A stretch of DNA of 64,000 nucleotides. Source: Variovorax sp. dw_308 (GTDB lineage: Bacteria; Pseudomonadota; Gammaproteobacteria; Burkholderiales; Burkholderiaceae_C). A program made the translations under genes and the position numbers. The notes under the pieces are model-generated. The model was not told the origin of the DNA. It worked only from the letters and a program-made list of their open reading frames with translations, and did not search any database. Position 1 is the first letter of the stretch. Each line of letters begins with the position of its first letter. Of the stretch, positions 27,922-35,784 are shown piece after piece. The stretch spans positions 1 to 64,000 of the forward strand of contig NZ_JAATOM010000019.1 in assembly GCF_019207085.1 (NCBI RefSeq), written 5' to 3'.

Positions 27922-28668
27922 ATGTCTGACACTTCACTCATGGCTGAGGTGCTCGCGAAACTGGGCGGGTACGCAGCGCTCGTCATCCTCGGGCTTGGCG
28001 CCGCATGGCAGGCGTTCAAGCACCTGTCAAGCAAGTGGCTGGACAGCCGGTTCGACGAAAAGCTCAAGAACCTGGAACAGCAACACGAAATGTCGCTGCG
28101 CCACCTGCAAAGCTCGATAGATCGCGAGCTAGACCGCGCGCGAAAACTCAACGCCCAAGAGTTCGACAGCCTCACCGAAGGTTGGGCCGTGCTTCACGAA
28201 GCCTACTGGCGCGTTCGCCAGCACACTGGCCGGGGGCGCACCGTCTATGAATTTCAGCGCATGAATGAGGGGCAAGCCGAGCACTTCATCGAAAACTCGG
28301 ACATCGACCCATGGCAGAAGTCTGACCTTCGTGCTTTGGATGACGCGGACAAACGAACCGCCTACTTTCGAACCGCAACTGACTGGCTTACGCTGGGCAA
28401 GTGCAACGCTGCACGGCAAAAGTTGGTCGTGTTCGTTGATCGCAATGCGATCTTCATGTTGCCGGAGATTCACGCTCTCTTTGATCAGATCGAGCAAATG
28501 ATTAGAGCGGCGCTCACCGAGTTCAAAATTCGGCTGGAATTGCCGAGTGATGCGCGCCGAGACTTTTCGAGCTTCGAGATCCTTGTCGAGAAGGGCGAGC
28601 CTCTTTACCGTGAACTGGAGGCGCTCATTCGCGACCGGTTGTGGTCGGCGGGTGCCGTGCGCCCATGA
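27922..28668 (+). CDS. Membrane protein with coiled coil, phage/cargo type
   Basis: The 248-residue protein begins with a membrane helix (LGGYAALVILGLGAAWQAF, residues about 13-31), then a charged coiled coil (DEKLKNLEQQHEMSLRHLQS) and a helical C-terminal domain. This organisation resembles small accessory membrane proteins found in prophages and defence hot spots. No catalytic motif is seen. Its stop codon overlaps the start of the next gene (ATGA at 28665). It is probably part of a coupled operon with the small genes before and after it. Confidence 0.6.
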   Translation: MSDTSLMAEVLAKLGGYAALVILGLGAAWQAFKHLSSKWLDSRFDEKLKNLEQQHEMSLRHLQSSIDRELDRARKLNAQEFDSLTEGWAVLHEAYWRVRQHTGRGRTVYEFQRMNEGQAEHFIENSDIDPWQKSDLRALDDADKRTAYFRTATDWLTLGKCNAARQKLVVFVDRNAIFMLPEIHALFDQIEQMIRAALTEFKIRLELPSDARRDFSSFEILVEKGEPLYRELEALIRDRLWSAGAVRP

Positions 28669-28889
28669 GGCTGGAGCAGCACTGCCGCTGGCGCGTCACG
28701 ACCTTGAATGGCAAGGGGCGCGTCACGCGCTTCCACTGCACCGAGGCCGAGATCCGCATCGAGCATCCCGAGGCCGAGCGCATTGAGGGCACGCTCATCG
28801 AGCGTTGGGTGCCTGAGACGCCCGAGGAAGTGGCCGAGCACGAGAGGGCCCTGCACGCCAGCAGCACCGTCCACCGGGGTGGCGCGTGA
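28665..28889 (+). CDS. Small hypothetical protein in cargo operon
   Basis: A 74-residue frame starts at the ATG overlapping the previous stop (ATGA). It reads MRLEQHCRWRVTTLNGKGRV then a strand-rich stretch with HCTEAEIRIEHPEAERIEGT, and an acidic helix near the end. It looks like a small beta-rich phage protein. Its end overlaps the next start (GTGATGG), so translation is coupled on both sides. No family is recognised. Confidence 0.55.
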   Translation: MRLEQHCRWRVTTLNGKGRVTRFHCTEAEIRIEHPEAERIEGTLIERWVPETPEEVAEHERALHASSTVHRGGA

Positions 28890-29548
28890 TGGAAGCTGTT
28901 CCAGAGTTCTGCCTGCGGCTGGGGGGCTTTCAATCGTGGGCGACCTGCATGACCAAGGCCGGGTGGGCTGCGTGGGGACAGGTCATCGCATCATTTATCG
29001 CCATCCTGATCGGCGCGGTGGTAATCGCTTGGCAGGTCCACCGCCAGCACCAGCAGCAGCGTGACGCGCATCGGGAAGAGGAGGTCCGAAAGCTCAAGCT
29101 CATCGGCGCCGGGATCTTGATGTGCCGTGTGTGCGCCGGGGAGATGCGTCTCACGTTTGAGGTGCCCGATGATCTGATGCTTGCGGCGCTGTCTGAATCT
29201 GCTGGCCTGCACTCTCAAATCAGCAAGCTGGCGCAAATCGCTCCGCTTGATTTCCCAGATGCCCGAGCCGCGATGGCTGTGTCCAACCTTGCCGGTTGCT
29301 TTCAGGTGGCCGAGCCGCATCTGGCAAGTTCCAAAATGGATGTTCATCGGCGGAACATCTGCCTCAACGCGCTTGATTACTCGCTGGAATTCGCCGAGAA
29401 GCAACTTCATGAATGCCTCGTCGACCGCCAGTCGGATCTGGCACGCTGGCGCTGGACGCTCTCCAGCGGGGAAATCATTGAGCCGTTGCCGCCTATTCCA
29501 GCCGGCTCGCCAACGAGTGTCACCTCTCCGCCTGGTGCTGGAGTGTAG
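28889..29548 (+). CDS. Membrane-anchored hypothetical protein
   Basis: Using the ATG at 28889 (a GTG at 28886 is equally possible) the product is 219 residues. After a short N-terminus a single transmembrane helix (VIASFIAILIGAVVIAWQV, residues about 31-49) is followed by a His/Gln/Arg-rich positively charged stretch and a soluble helical domain with four or five cysteines (CRVCAG, CFQV, CLNA, CLVD). This is the usual layout of small N-anchored phage or island proteins. It is the last gene of the coupled cargo operon. Function unknown. Confidence 0.6.
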   Translation: MEAVPEFCLRLGGFQSWATCMTKAGWAAWGQVIASFIAILIGAVVIAWQVHRQHQQQRDAHREEEVRKLKLIGAGILMCRVCAGEMRLTFEVPDDLMLAALSESAGLHSQISKLAQIAPLDFPDARAAMAVSNLAGCFQVAEPHLASSKMDVHRRNICLNALDYSLEFAEKQLHECLVDRQSDLARWRWTLSSGEIIEPLPPIPAGSPTSVTSPPGAGV

Positions 29549-29643
29549 GCGGCCTCACTGCCGCGTCAGGCGGCCCCACGCGCCGCGTTCAGCCGTCTCC
29601 GGTTCCAGCAGGCCACCCGGGTCAGAAGCGGCTCTGGGCGGCT

Positions 29644-29745
29644 CTACTTGTCGAGGGCCAGCACAACCCAAGCCGCGAGCGCGAGGAGGACCAACACCTG
29701 CACCACGAGCACGGCGAGCAGGATGCGGCGCGCCGTCCGGGTCAT
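29644..29745 (-). CDS. 33-residue membrane peptide
   Basis: The ATG at 29745 overlaps the stop of the ligase remnant (ATGA). The product is a basic tip followed by one long hydrophobic helix (ILLAVLVVQVLVLLALAAWV). It is a plausible single-pass small membrane protein. Coding status rests only on the overlap with the upstream gene and the clean hydrophobic design. Confidence 0.4.
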   Translation of the reverse strand: MTRTARRILLAVLVVQVLVLLALAAWVVLALDK

Positions 29746-29906
29746 TTCGGGCCGCGCTTGAATCGTTCGGCCGGCACCGCGCCTTTGCGCTTGACCTTGA
29801 CCCAGTCTGGCGAGCGCACGCCCGACTGGTAGACGCTGTCCAGGCGCTTGGCCACCAGCCCTTCGAGGTTCAGCGGCTTCACCGCCTTGTCGAAGATGCG
29901 CCGGCC
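29742..29906 (-). pseudogene. ATP-dependent DNA ligase, C-terminal remnant
   Basis: The frame ending at 29742 encodes 54 residues: NLEGLVAKRLDSVYQSG, then RSPDWVKVKRKGAVP. These are motifs IV and V of ATP-dependent DNA ligases (the nucleotidyltransferase domain, LigD-like or phage-type without the OB fold). All earlier motifs, including the active-site lysine KxDG, are missing because the homology stops abruptly at 29906. The opposite strand beyond that point carries the truncated tail of an unrelated gene, so 29906 is a recombination or deletion junction. Confidence 0.7.
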
Positions 29907-30265
29907 TCGACCTGTTCGACAAACGGCTCGCGGTCTACCGCAAAGCTTCTGAGGTCGGAACGCTCGCGATGAAGGGCAAGTACGACGACGTGGCGCGCAA
30001 CGCCTTCTGGGAGGCCGTCAACGATTCGCGCTGGCTTTTTGGACTGGATGTCAAGTCGCTGCTGCTCACGTTGGATAGCAAGGCGCACGAGTGGAGTGGG
30101 CTGATCGACACGCGCACGCGCCAGATCGAAAACGATCCCGGCGGCGACTTCGAACTTCGAGGCCTGCAGGACAACCTGTTCACATGGCTTCGTGAAACCG
30201 ATCGCGAGAGGGTGCAAGTCTTTCGTAAATACCTGCGTATCGGGTCGTCGGCGCTATGGCGGTAG
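29906..30265 (+). pseudogene. C-terminal remnant of a phage/island membrane-protein family
   Basis: In frame from 29906 the sequence reads LDLFDKRLAVYRKASEVG, then AFWEAVNDSRWLFGLDVKSL and a helical tail. This matches the soluble half of a common family of small membrane-anchored proteins, which normally has an N-terminal helix followed by LFxKRYxVY and a middle FLF-containing segment. The N-terminal anchor is absent and there is no start before the ATG at 29969, which would produce only 98 residues. The gene is cut at exactly the same base as the ligase on the other strand. Confidence 0.55.
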
Positions 30266-30433
30266 GGCTGCGTCACGCGGCCCTGTGGCGCGATCTCCGC
30301 GCCCGGGTACCAGCGGGCCAGCGGCGGCCTGCGCGGCTCTCTGAGCGGCGCTCACGCGCTGTTGTCGCGGCGTCACGCCAAGAGCATCGGGCCGAAAACT
30401 GGAGACGGACTGGGTGCGGGAGCCGGAAGTAAA

Positions 30434-30464
30434 AAAGCCTGCTACCTTTTCAGTAGCAGGCTTT
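30434..30464. terminator. Strong bidirectional terminator hairpin
   Basis: A perfect 12-base stem AAAGCCTGCTAC / GTAGCAGGCTTT with a 7-base loop, flanked by A-rich and T-rich tracts on the left and right. It lies directly beyond the tRNA-Lys 3' fragment, where it would stop tRNA-direction transcription. Confidence 0.8.
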
Positions 30465-30486
30465 CCTTATCCCATGCGGGTTTTGG

Positions 30487-30533
30487 TGGTAGGACGTACA
30501 AGATTCGAACTTGTGACCAACGGATTAAAAGTC
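30487..30533 (-). other. 3' half of tRNA-Lys(TTT), likely attachment site
   Basis: On the minus strand this reads as the anticodon-arm 3' side, variable loop, T arm and acceptor end of a tRNA: GACTTTTAATC contains the TTT anticodon of tRNA-Lys, GTTCGAATC is the T loop, and the sequence ends in CCA. The 5' half (D arm and first acceptor strand) is absent to the right of 30533. Genomic islands often integrate into tRNA 3' ends and leave such a copy at one boundary, so this is a probable att site. Confidence 0.75.
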
Positions 30534-30762
30534 AGCAGGAGCCTGTTTTAATGTCCTGGGTAGCCACGGTGGCTCCGAACATCGGCTGCGGCCTTTCGCC
30601 GCCTCTCTACCCTCGATAAGCGGGGATGATCGTGACCTCACTGGCGCGGGCGCGAGCGCGGGGAGCCGTAATCAATGCGACGGGCAGGAGTCGGCCGAGA
30701 TGGCCGTGTGAAAACGCTTCATCGATCGTCTCACTCAAATAAAATTATCCGCAGGTGTTCCT

Positions 30763-31452
30763 TTACGCCGAGCTGACATGCAGTGGCATCACGATATCCC
30801 AAGGCACCAGGAGCGAATCGACTTCGAGCTCCTTCGTAGGCGGCAGGACCTTGGCGATCAGCGCGTCCTTGTTCCATGACGCTTGCAGATAGCGATCCTT
30901 GTCGTTGAACGGGTCGCCGTCGAAGTACATCTGCGTGACCAGCTTGTTGCGCGCGTCGCTCACCTCGAAATGGATATGGGCTGGTCGCATCCAGTCGGGT
31001 GTCGCGGGGTAGCCGCCGGGCTTGATGGACTTGAAGTGATAACGACCTTGCGCATCCGTGGTCTGGAGTCCGAAGCCCTCAAAGTTGGGGTCCAGCGGCT
31101 GCGCGTTGCGGTCACTCCCATGTGTGTAGCGGCCGTGCAAGTTAGCCTGCCAGATCTCGATGCGGGCACCGGCGACCGGGTCGCCCCGCACGTCCAGCAC
31201 GCGCCCCATGACATGGATGACCTGACCTTCGGCGCGCCCGGATCGGCCCGCGGTGATCGTGAGGTCCGCATCCTGATCGAAAGGCTTGACAACCGGATAG
31301 AACGGGCCGAGCTGCTGCTCCGGAGTGGGGCGCAGCCTGGTCTGGGCGAAGGCGAGCGGCGCAGACAGCGCCATGCTTCCCAAGGCGACCGACAACGCAC
31401 GCCGGTGCCAAAATTCGTTCTGAAACGACGTCAATTTCTTCGCAGCGTTCAT
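30763..31452 (-). CDS. Exported intradiol-dioxygenase-like protein
   Basis: From the ATG at 31452 (preceded by GGGGATTTTCATC) the product is 229 residues. A signal with HRRALSVALGSMALSAPLAF suggests Tat or Sec export. The body matches the intradiol ring-cleavage dioxygenase fold (protocatechuate 3,4-dioxygenase type): VMGRVLDVRGDPVAGARIEI, WQANLHGRYTHG, GRYHFKSIKPGGYP and MRPAHIHFEVSD. The two tyrosines and two histidines expected to bind ferric iron are present. Exported members of this family are poorly characterised. A CadC-like regulator gene diverges from it 94 bases away and is the likely controller. An earlier ATG at 31485 is an alternative start. Confidence 0.82.
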   Translation of the reverse strand: MNAAKKLTSFQNEFWHRRALSVALGSMALSAPLAFAQTRLRPTPEQQLGPFYPVVKPFDQDADLTITAGRSGRAEGQVIHVMGRVLDVRGDPVAGARIEIWQANLHGRYTHGSDRNAQPLDPNFEGFGLQTTDAQGRYHFKSIKPGGYPATPDWMRPAHIHFEVSDARNKLVTQMYFDGDPFNDKDRYLQASWNKDALIAKVLPPTKELEVDSLLVPWDIVMPLHVSSA

Positions 31453-31546
31453 GATGAAAATCCCCGGTTGTGTTGACATCGCCATTGCATCCGAAGGGCA
31501 GCGCGAGGTCGTGAAGGAACCATGAAACTTTCCCCAAAGATCAGCA

Positions 31547-33148
31547 ATGTGGTCCGGACAGCAACGCCTTGTCGCATGCGTTGAGGGCAGACTTGTGGCA
31601 GGTCGACTCACACTTTGCTTCGATGGTTGGACGCTCGATCTGGAGCGCGGCGCCTTGATGCACGGCGACCGCACGGTAGACCTGCGTCCGAAGAGCTTCG
31701 ACGTTCTTCGCTACCTGGCGCAGAACCCGGGCCGCCTAGCCACGAAGGACGAGATCATCCGGGCCGTCTGGGCGAATATCGTGGTGACCGACGAATCGCT
31801 TGCGCAGTGCATCAGCGATGTCAGGCAAGCGCTGTGCGACCAGACGCAGCGGATCATCAAGACCGTGCCGCGGCGCGGCTATAGATTCGATGCCGCGCTG
31901 ACGACCGCGAGCGCCCCTAAGGTTCGCACGGTCGCCGATCCACCGACGATTCTGGTACTGCCGTTCACCTCGGCGGGCGACGAAACTGACGGCTACTTCG
32001 GCGACGGGCTCACCGACGACCTCATCACAAGCCTGTCGAATTTCACCGACTTGAACGTCATCGCCCGAGGGACTGCATTTGCCTCGCGCGGCAAGAGGTT
32101 CGATGCCCGTCGACTGGGCCTGGATCTGGGTGCCCGCTATCGGGTCGAAGGAAGCGTACGCCACGATGGCGAGCGCGTGCGCGTTACTGCGCAGTTGGTG
32201 CAAGCAGACACGGGGCTGCAGCTCTGGGCACAACGCTATGACCGGACCGGCAACGCAATCTTCGCCATTCAGGACGACTTGGTGCAACGAATCGTTGGCA
32301 GCATTGTGGGCCGACTCACGATGACGGAGGTGAACCGATCGCTACACAAGCCCCCTGGCTCTCTGGTGGCCTACGACTATTTCTTGCAAGGCCACGCCGT
32401 CGCATCGCAACTACTCTGGGGCGAGCGGGCGCAGCGCATACCGGAGGCGCGGCGCCTGCTGAAACTTTCGATCGCCGCGGACCCGGCGTATGCGCGTCCG
32501 CGGGTCAGGCTTGCAAGCTTAGACTTGTGGACTTGGCTCGAACCTGTTGAGCAAGGACCGCTGCGCGCCGAGTATGCGCAGGCGTCGACGTTGGCGCGCG
32601 CATGCTCCTGGGCCCAGAAGGCGGCGGAACTCGACCCCTGTTCGGCCGAGGCGCATGCGCAGTTGGCAAGTGCACTGCACTGGAACTGGCGTCCCGATGA
32701 CGCGTGTGCCGAATTCGTCCGCGCGTTCGAGCTCAATCCGAATCTCGTCTTTCATCCATACATGATGGTTCTGGCGCACTACGGGCGGGCACCAGAAGCG
32801 ATTGAGTACATGAAACGCATCAAGAGCGTCGACCCCTTCATTCATCCGATATGCGATGCCCTTGGCGGCTTTGCTTACTTTCAGATGGAGGCCTACGAGG
32901 ATGCGTTCGCGCTGTTGCGAGGCGTGGCGCGACAGCTGCCCGAATTCAAGGGCGGCCATCTCTGGTTTGCTGCAGTGGCCGCCCAACTGGGAAAGCACGC
33001 TGAGGCGCAAGCAGCGGCCGCGCAGGTCATGCGCTTGACGCCGGACTTCACGATCACGCAGGAATTGGCGATCCGAATGCCGAACGTAGGCCGGCGCGAT
33101 GCTGATCGATTTGCACGCACCCTGCGCAAGGCTGGCCTCCCGGAGTAG
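31547..33148 (+). CDS. CadC-like winged-helix regulator with TPR domain
   Basis: The 533-residue protein has an N-terminal OmpR/CadC-type winged helix (residues about 20-110: DLRPKSFDVLRYLAQNPGRL, ESLAQCISDVRQAL, KTVPRRGYRFDA). No transmembrane helix follows, unlike CadC itself. Residues about 130-260 form the TolB-like/adenylate-cyclase-associated region (PTILVLPFTSAGDE, GDGLTDDLITSLSNF, YRVEGSVRHDGERVRVTAQL). The rest consists of TPR units (YARPRVRLASLDLWTW, SAEAHAQLASALHWNW). Such soluble one-component regulators sit beside the genes they control, here the divergent dioxygenase-like gene. The true start may be slightly downstream of 31547, since the first 20 residues are not conserved-looking. 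Confidence 0.82.
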   Translation: MWSGQQRLVACVEGRLVAGRLTLCFDGWTLDLERGALMHGDRTVDLRPKSFDVLRYLAQNPGRLATKDEIIRAVWANIVVTDESLAQCISDVRQALCDQTQRIIKTVPRRGYRFDAALTTASAPKVRTVADPPTILVLPFTSAGDETDGYFGDGLTDDLITSLSNFTDLNVIARGTAFASRGKRFDARRLGLDLGARYRVEGSVRHDGERVRVTAQLVQADTGLQLWAQRYDRTGNAIFAIQDDLVQRIVGSIVGRLTMTEVNRSLHKPPGSLVAYDYFLQGHAVASQLLWGERAQRIPEARRLLKLSIAADPAYARPRVRLASLDLWTWLEPVEQGPLRAEYAQASTLARACSWAQKAAELDPCSAEAHAQLASALHWNWRPDDACAEFVRAFELNPNLVFHPYMMVLAHYGRAPEAIEYMKRIKSVDPFIHPICDALGGFAYFQMEAYEDAFALLRGVARQLPEFKGGHLWFAAVAAQLGKHAEAQAAAAQVMRLTPDFTITQELAIRMPNVGRRDADRFARTLRKAGLPE

Positions 33149-33694
33149 GCGTCGGTCGCGTACGACACTTCCGAGGACCACATCGCCTACCTACGCGATG
33201 TCGACCTGCTTCTTGCGTTGGGTACCGAATCGTTCCCCCGCTAGGTCCAGATGGCGTGAAGAGTAATGAAAATGTGTTTGTTGCTATTTAGCAAAACCCA
33301 TTTAAATCAATGAGTTAACGCGTCGCGGAGTGACTGCGAGCACAACATTACTTCGCATTTTCCGGTAGTAATTTCGTGCTTTTCCGCCTTGCTGTAGTAA
33401 AGATGCGCCAATTTGCCGTGATCCGCATGAGCACATGTTTACTACTCAAAGACCGACGGCGTGACGAATCCGGCGCAGCAAATGGCGGCGAACGCCGCGT
33501 TTTGAGAGTGAAGGTGCGCCCTCCCCCGGCGTCAAGTTGCAAGCCACGCGTTGAACCCCGCTCATAGACGTTGGGCGCGCTTGCAATGTCGACTGCGCGA
33601 ACATCGCGCAAGGCGACCCGCGAGCACACTTTTACTACGCTACAAGCACAATTTCATTACACCTCACGCCTTCCTGGTGGGTCAACCCCACTTG
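33149..33694. repeat. Intergenic array of GAGCACA-TTTACTAC elements
   Basis: This gap contains several copies of a 16-19-base element with consensus near GAGCACAnnTTTACTAC: forward at 33336-33351, 33428-33445, 33620-33638 and 33643-33670; reverse at 33254-33280, 33365-33383 and 33394-33408 (weaker). The last two forward copies have their GCAC cores 22 bases apart, two helical turns. No gene is seen; the region is more AT-rich than its neighbours. The arrangement suggests an array of protein-binding sites. Confidence 0.7.
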
Positions 33695-34138
33695 ATGGAA
33701 CACAAGGCCCGCTACCAGCTGGCTGGCGACGAACAGATCGTGGCCCGCTTCATGATCGAGCAACTGCATTTCCGGGGCATCACCACCGCCTCCGAGGCGG
33801 CCACCTGCCTGGCCAGCTACGACCTGAGTCGCTATCCGGAGGTGACCGGCGACACATTCACCGCGTTCTTCTATCCCTTGGCGTATGGCGCAGGCCTGCG
33901 GCTGGAGCATTCGGCCGGGGCGCTGTGGAACGCCTTCGTCCATGCGCACGCGGCCGCGCAGCTGTACGGCATGGCCGAGATTCCGATGGACTACTTCACG
34001 CGGGCGGTCGAGTCGATGCTGATCAACGGCGTGCAGTGGGACGCCACGTCCCTGGAACTCGGGCCTTTGCATTGGGAGCGCGCAGTTCAGGAGTCCGGCT
34101 ACGTGGTCGCGCAGCAAACCGTACCTCTGCAGGTGTAG
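33695..34138 (+). CDS. Hypothetical protein between repeat elements
   Basis: The ATG at 33695 (MEHKARYQLAGDEQIVARFM) gives 147 residues; the frame is open upstream to 33551, but that part covers the repeat array and is not protein-like. The predicted fold is helical with several aromatic residues (FFYPLAYGAGLRLEH, IPMDYFTRAVESML). I recognise no family. The gene and its downstream neighbour are flanked on both sides by the same paired 50-base element (33620-33670 and 34884-34933), so they may form one mobile or co-regulated unit. Confidence 0.45.
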   Translation: MEHKARYQLAGDEQIVARFMIEQLHFRGITTASEAATCLASYDLSRYPEVTGDTFTAFFYPLAYGAGLRLEHSAGALWNAFVHAHAAAQLYGMAEIPMDYFTRAVESMLINGVQWDATSLELGPLHWERAVQESGYVVAQQTVPLQV

Positions 34139-34383
34139 CAATGGTGCTCCCCATCCTCGTGCTGCCAACTGCGGCACCTGAGGTCCTGCACGCGAGCATG
34201 ATCGCGCAGGCGCACTGGGTGCGCGCCGGTCTCGCGCAGGCGCGGCACCGCGTGGCCGGTGCTGCACGCGGCGTGCCTGCGCCCGTTCAATCCATGATGG
34301 GCGAGCGCGCGAAGCTCGTTCACCACTGGCGCCGCGTGGCACGGCGTCCAAGGCGACGGGGCGGTACCTCGAAGGAGCATGCG

Positions 34384-34848
34384 ATGTCGCGGACAACCGC
34401 TCTGGATGCGTCTCCACATTTCGGCACGCAGGAGTTGCTTGGCGATTGCGTGCGCCTCATGCGGTTGCTGCTGCGCAGGTCGCGCGCACGGTTGTCGCAT
34501 GCGCATCGGCGCGCGATCGCACGGGCAACACTTCGATTCGATCTGCACAGCGCGACGATCAGGGTGTTGCCAGCGCATGCGGACGCCGTAGCGTGGTTGC
34601 TCGCGGCGATGCATTGGTGGGGCTGCCGACATCCGGCGGCACTCGTTTGCAAGCCTCTGCATCCGCCCACCGGCATCGTGCGGTGGTTGAGTGGGTTCGA
34701 AGTTGTCCAGCAGGTCGATTGCCAGCGTGAGGTCATCTCGAAGCTGCCCAGGTCGATGGCGCTTATCGAGCGGCGAAGCCGCGAGCTCGTTGCGGCCATG
34801 ATCAGGCGGCGTGGAGTCGTCGCGCTTCTGCCGGAGTTGCTTCGCTAG
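34384..34848 (+). CDS. Hypothetical basic protein between repeat elements
   Basis: The ATG at 34384 follows AAGGAG with 6 bases spacing, the best ribosome-binding site in this stretch, giving 154 residues. The frame is open further up to 34141, two bases after the stop of the previous gene, so a longer 235-residue product is possible. The sequence is Arg-rich (LMRLLLRRSRARLSHAHRR) with a short hydrophobic AVAWLLAAMHWWG stretch and a leucine-rich end. No family is recognised. It lies just before the second copy of the paired repeat. Confidence 0.45.
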   Translation: MSRTTALDASPHFGTQELLGDCVRLMRLLLRRSRARLSHAHRRAIARATLRFDLHSATIRVLPAHADAVAWLLAAMHWWGCRHPAALVCKPLHPPTGIVRWLSGFEVVQQVDCQREVISKLPRSMALIERRSRELVAAMIRRRGVVALLPELLR

Positions 34849-34883
34849 ACCGGCTTCCGGCGTGCCCGTAGATCACATCGCCT

Positions 34884-34933
34884 GCGAGCACAACTTTATT
34901 ACTTTAAAAGCACATGTTCATTACACTTCACGC
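34884..34933 (+). repeat. Second copy of the paired repeat element
   Basis: GCGAGCACAACTTTATTAC (34884-34902) and AAGCACATGTTCATTAC plus ACTTCACGC (34908-34933) repeat the arrangement at 33620-33670 with the same 22-base core spacing. The two 50-base copies flank the two hypothetical genes in direct orientation, and this one directly abuts the Tn3 transposase fragment. Confidence 0.7.
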
Positions 34934-34957
34934 TTGGCTAGCGCCGTTAGCTGACTT

Positions 34958-35695
34958 CAACAGCTGGTGCGCCGCTACGCCCGGCGCACGGCCGCACGGC
35001 CGCCGTCGGTAAGCGCGAGGATCAAGGAGCCGGCACGAACGCTCGAGCTGAGTTGCTTCCTGCGTTACTGCTTGCTCACCGCGACCGATCAGATCATCTT
35101 CATGTTTCAGCGCCGCGTGGCTGACCTGTGGCGGCAATGCGCCGACGGTGTTGCGGCGCTTGATTGGGCGCAGCAGTACCAGCAACTGCTTCAGCAGATC
35201 TCCGATCTCACCGCTGATGACGCCGTGCCAGATGCCGAGCTTCGTGCAAGCCTGCGCAATCTTGTAGCCTCCAGCCGTGCTCAGCGTCCGCCGACTCGAG
35301 CATCGGTCACCCGGCAGCGACTCATCGACGCCATTGCCCCTGTGCGCTCGCTGCTCGCGGGCGTGAGTCGCCTGCCTTGGCAGGCCACTGGGGGTCATCC
35401 AGTGCTCGATGCCCTGCACAGGCTGCGGGTCGCGTACGCCGGCGGCACCAAGCGACTTCCTGCCGAAGTCGGGGCATTGCGCCTGGGCCCGGCCTGGCGC
35501 GAAGCGATTGCCGACCCTGACCGCGAGCGCGCCTTCAAGGCGATGGAGGTCGCCACCCTCTCGCGCTGCGCCGGGCGGTGCGCAATGGCTCGGTCTGGAT
35601 CGAGCATTCACTGAGCTTCCGCGGCCGGGAGCAGCTGTTTCTTCCCGACGAGCGCTGGAATTCAGAAGCGCGGCGCCACTACGCCAGGCTGCAAA
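34958..35695 (+). pseudogene. Tn3-family transposase, internal fragment with frameshift
   Basis: The frame from 34958 encodes LVRRYARRTAARPPSVSARI, then EPARTLELSCFLRYCLL, RPVRSL-like and RLPWQATGGHPVLDALHRLR, and EAIADPDRERAFKAMEVATL, all characteristic of the region after DUF4158 in Tn3-family transposases. Near 35564 a single-base loss (ACCCTCTCGCG for a family-like Thr-Leu-Leu-Ala) shifts the frame; the match continues in the next frame as NGSVWIEHSLSFRGREQLFL and ends near 35695. Start, catalytic core and end are missing. The fragment begins about 70 residues after the point where the fragment at 6867-7290 ends, on the same strand. Confidence 0.8.
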
Positions 35696-35784
35696 GGCCC
35701 AGGTCGGCTTGTTTCATCGTTCAGATCGTCGCAGGCACATCACGCTCGGGCAAGCAGACTTGCCCGGATTTATGCAGGACATCC

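Noticed and set aside
30487..30560. Complete tRNA gene
   Set aside because: The sequence beyond the anticodon toward the 5' half does not form a D arm or the matching acceptor strand, so only a fragment exists.
33571..34140. Front part of a long frame reading into the 154-residue hypothetical gene
   Set aside because: It overlaps the better-looking gene at 33695-34138 in another frame and is Gly/Arg-rich nonsense; only the part from 34384, with an AAGGAG site, was kept.
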